DNA from: Burkholderia anthina
Lineage (GTDB): Bacteria > Pseudomonadota > Gammaproteobacteria > Burkholderiales > Burkholderiaceae
Reading direction: 5' to 3'
Length of the DNA stretch: 62,264 bases
NCBI RefSeq assembly: GCF_902498995.1
Contig: NZ_CABVLY010000038.1
Span: 1-62,264, forward strand
Under the pieces are notes generated by a model. It searched no databases and was not told where the DNA came from. It saw only the letters and a program-made list of their open reading frames with translations. Below, piece by piece: positions 61,389 through 62,264 of this stretch; the stretch's first letter is position 1, and every line of letters starts with the position of its first letter. A program made the translations under genes and the position numbers.

Positions 61389-62264
61389 TCAGCGATAGAC
61401 TGGGAAACGCTTGGTCAGCTCGGCCACTTGCGCGCGTACGCGCTCGATCGTCGCTGCATCTTCCGGATTCTCAAGCACGTCGGCGATCAGATTGCCGACC
61501 GTCTCGGCTTCCGCCGTGCCGAAGCCACGCGTCGTCATTGCCGGCGAACCGAGGCGGATGCCGCTGGTGACGAACGGCTTTTCCGGATCGTTCGGGATCG
61601 CGTTCTTGTTCACCGTGATGTGCGCCGCGCCGAGGGCTGCTTCCGCAGCCTTGCCCGTGATGTTCTTCGCGCGCAGGTCCACCAGCATCACGTGGCTTTC
61701 CGTACGGCCCGACACGATCCGCAGCCCACGCTTGACCAGCGTTTCAGCCAGCACGCGTGCGTTCTCGACCACCTTCTGCTGGTATTCCTTGAATTCCGGC
61801 GACAGCGCTTCCTTGAACGCCACGGCCTTCGCCGCGATCACGTGCATCAGCGGACCGCCCTGGATGCCCGGGAAGATCGCCGAGTTGATCGGCTTCTCGT
61901 ACTCGGACTTCATCAGGATCACGCCGCCGCGCGGGCCGCGCAGGCTCTTGTGCGTGGTGGTCGTCACGAAGTCCGCGTGCGGCACCGGGTTCGGGTACAC
62001 ACCCGCTGCGATCAGGCCCGCGTAGTGCGCCATGTCGACCATCAGGTAGGCGCCGACCGACTTCGCGATCTTCGCCAGACGCTCGAAGTCGATCTTCAGC
62101 GCGAACGCCGATGCGCCCGCGACGATCAGCTTCGGCTTGTGCTCCTGCGCGAGCTTCTCGGCGGCTTCGTAGTCGATGTCTTCGTTTTCGTTCAGGCCGT
62201 AGCTCACCACGTTGAACCACTTGCCCGACATGTTCACCGGCGAGCCGTGCGTCAGGTGACCGCC
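61389..62264 (-). CDS. glyA: Serine hydroxymethyltransferase, C-terminal part
   Basis: PLP enzyme converting serine and tetrahydrofolate to glycine and methylene-tetrahydrofolate. About 291 C-terminal residues are present; the frame is open to the window edge, where it still reads GGHLTHGSPVNMSGKWF, so the start lies outside. The PLP lysine is in TTTHKSLRGPRGG. The C-terminus ends in TKRFPVYR. Its stop is six bases before nrdR, so both are likely cotranscribed. Confidence 0.97.
   Translation of the reverse strand, partial: GGHLTHGSPVNMSGKWFNVVSYGLNENEDIDYEAAEKLAQEHKPKLIVAGASAFALKIDFERLAKIAKSVGAYLMVDMAHYAGLIAAGVYPNPVPHADFVTTTTHKSLRGPRGGVILMKSEYEKPINSAIFPGIQGGPLMHVIAAKAVAFKEALSPEFKEYQQKVVENARVLAETLVKRGLRIVSGRTESHVMLVDLRAKNITGKAAEAALGAAHITVNKNAIPNDPEKPFVTSGIRLGSPAMTTRGFGTAEAETVGNLIADVLENPEDAATIERVRAQVAELTKRFPVYR

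Overview
The window is a high-GC, gene-dense chromosomal segment that looks like a Burkholderia, probably of the B. cepacia complex. This rests on recognising protein families and gene orders (glyA-nrdR followed by minor pilins, a 3-hydroxybutyrate oligomer hydrolase, xdhABC, homogentisate genes); the sequence alone does not give the species. About 58 protein genes are supported, with no tRNA, rRNA, CRISPR array, insertion sequence or prophage.

Layout. 1-4988 (+) is iron uptake: the end of efeB and a complete FbpABC-type ferric ABC transporter. 5002-8339 (-) is a compact six-gene operon built around an ECF sigma factor and its anti-sigma factor, together with secreted, cupredoxin, LolA-like and SRPBCC proteins. 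8636-10234 (-) is a secreted protein made almost wholly of degenerate repeats. 10685-14882 is a divergent D-amino-acid (probably D-arginine type) module: FAD dehydrogenase and periplasmic binding protein on one strand, ornithine-cyclodeaminase-family enzyme and DauR-like regulator on the other, with matching inverted-repeat operators in front of both arms. 15031-18412 (+) holds a FrnE-like oxidoreductase, a DHA2 drug exporter and a TSUP permease. 18609-23649 (-) holds two lipoprotein hydrolases (S10 peptidase and 3HB-oligomer hydrolase) and a BON protein, each with its own terminator. 24089-27713 has a TAXI receptor, an HCCA-isomerase-like protein, a LysR regulator and an NTF2-fold protein. 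27802-32511 (-) is xdhABC with an N-terminally short XdhC.

32861-45109 is a mixed region: three MFS carriers, a RES-type toxin-antitoxin pair, an EamA exporter, AraC and LysR regulators, an AGAT-type aminotransferase, a D-lactate-dehydrogenase-type enzyme and bluB. 45245-51314 (-) is an aromatic catabolic operon. It contains a flavin hydroxylase with a small DUF2783 partner (resembling MhaAB, 3-hydroxyphenylacetate to homogentisate), an aromatic-acid carrier, hmgA and fahA. It also has an unlisted 34-codon ORF in front and tandem direct repeats upstream. 51578-57766 contains a degenerate EAL protein, a GFA protein, an IclR regulator divergent from glutaryl-CoA dehydrogenase with a striking 49-bp hairpin repeat array between them, a 1-Cys peroxiredoxin and a YqjD/YqjE-like trio. 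57830-60749 (-) is a minor-pilin operon (fimT-pilV-pilW-pilX-pilE, no pilY1), behind nrdR and the C-terminal part of glyA, which runs off the window.

The most interesting items are the 49-bp hairpin array before gcdH, the DauR operator pair, the repeat protein, the ECF envelope operon, the small ORF heading the homogentisate operon, and the terminator-like hairpin just before the start of the EAL-like gene.
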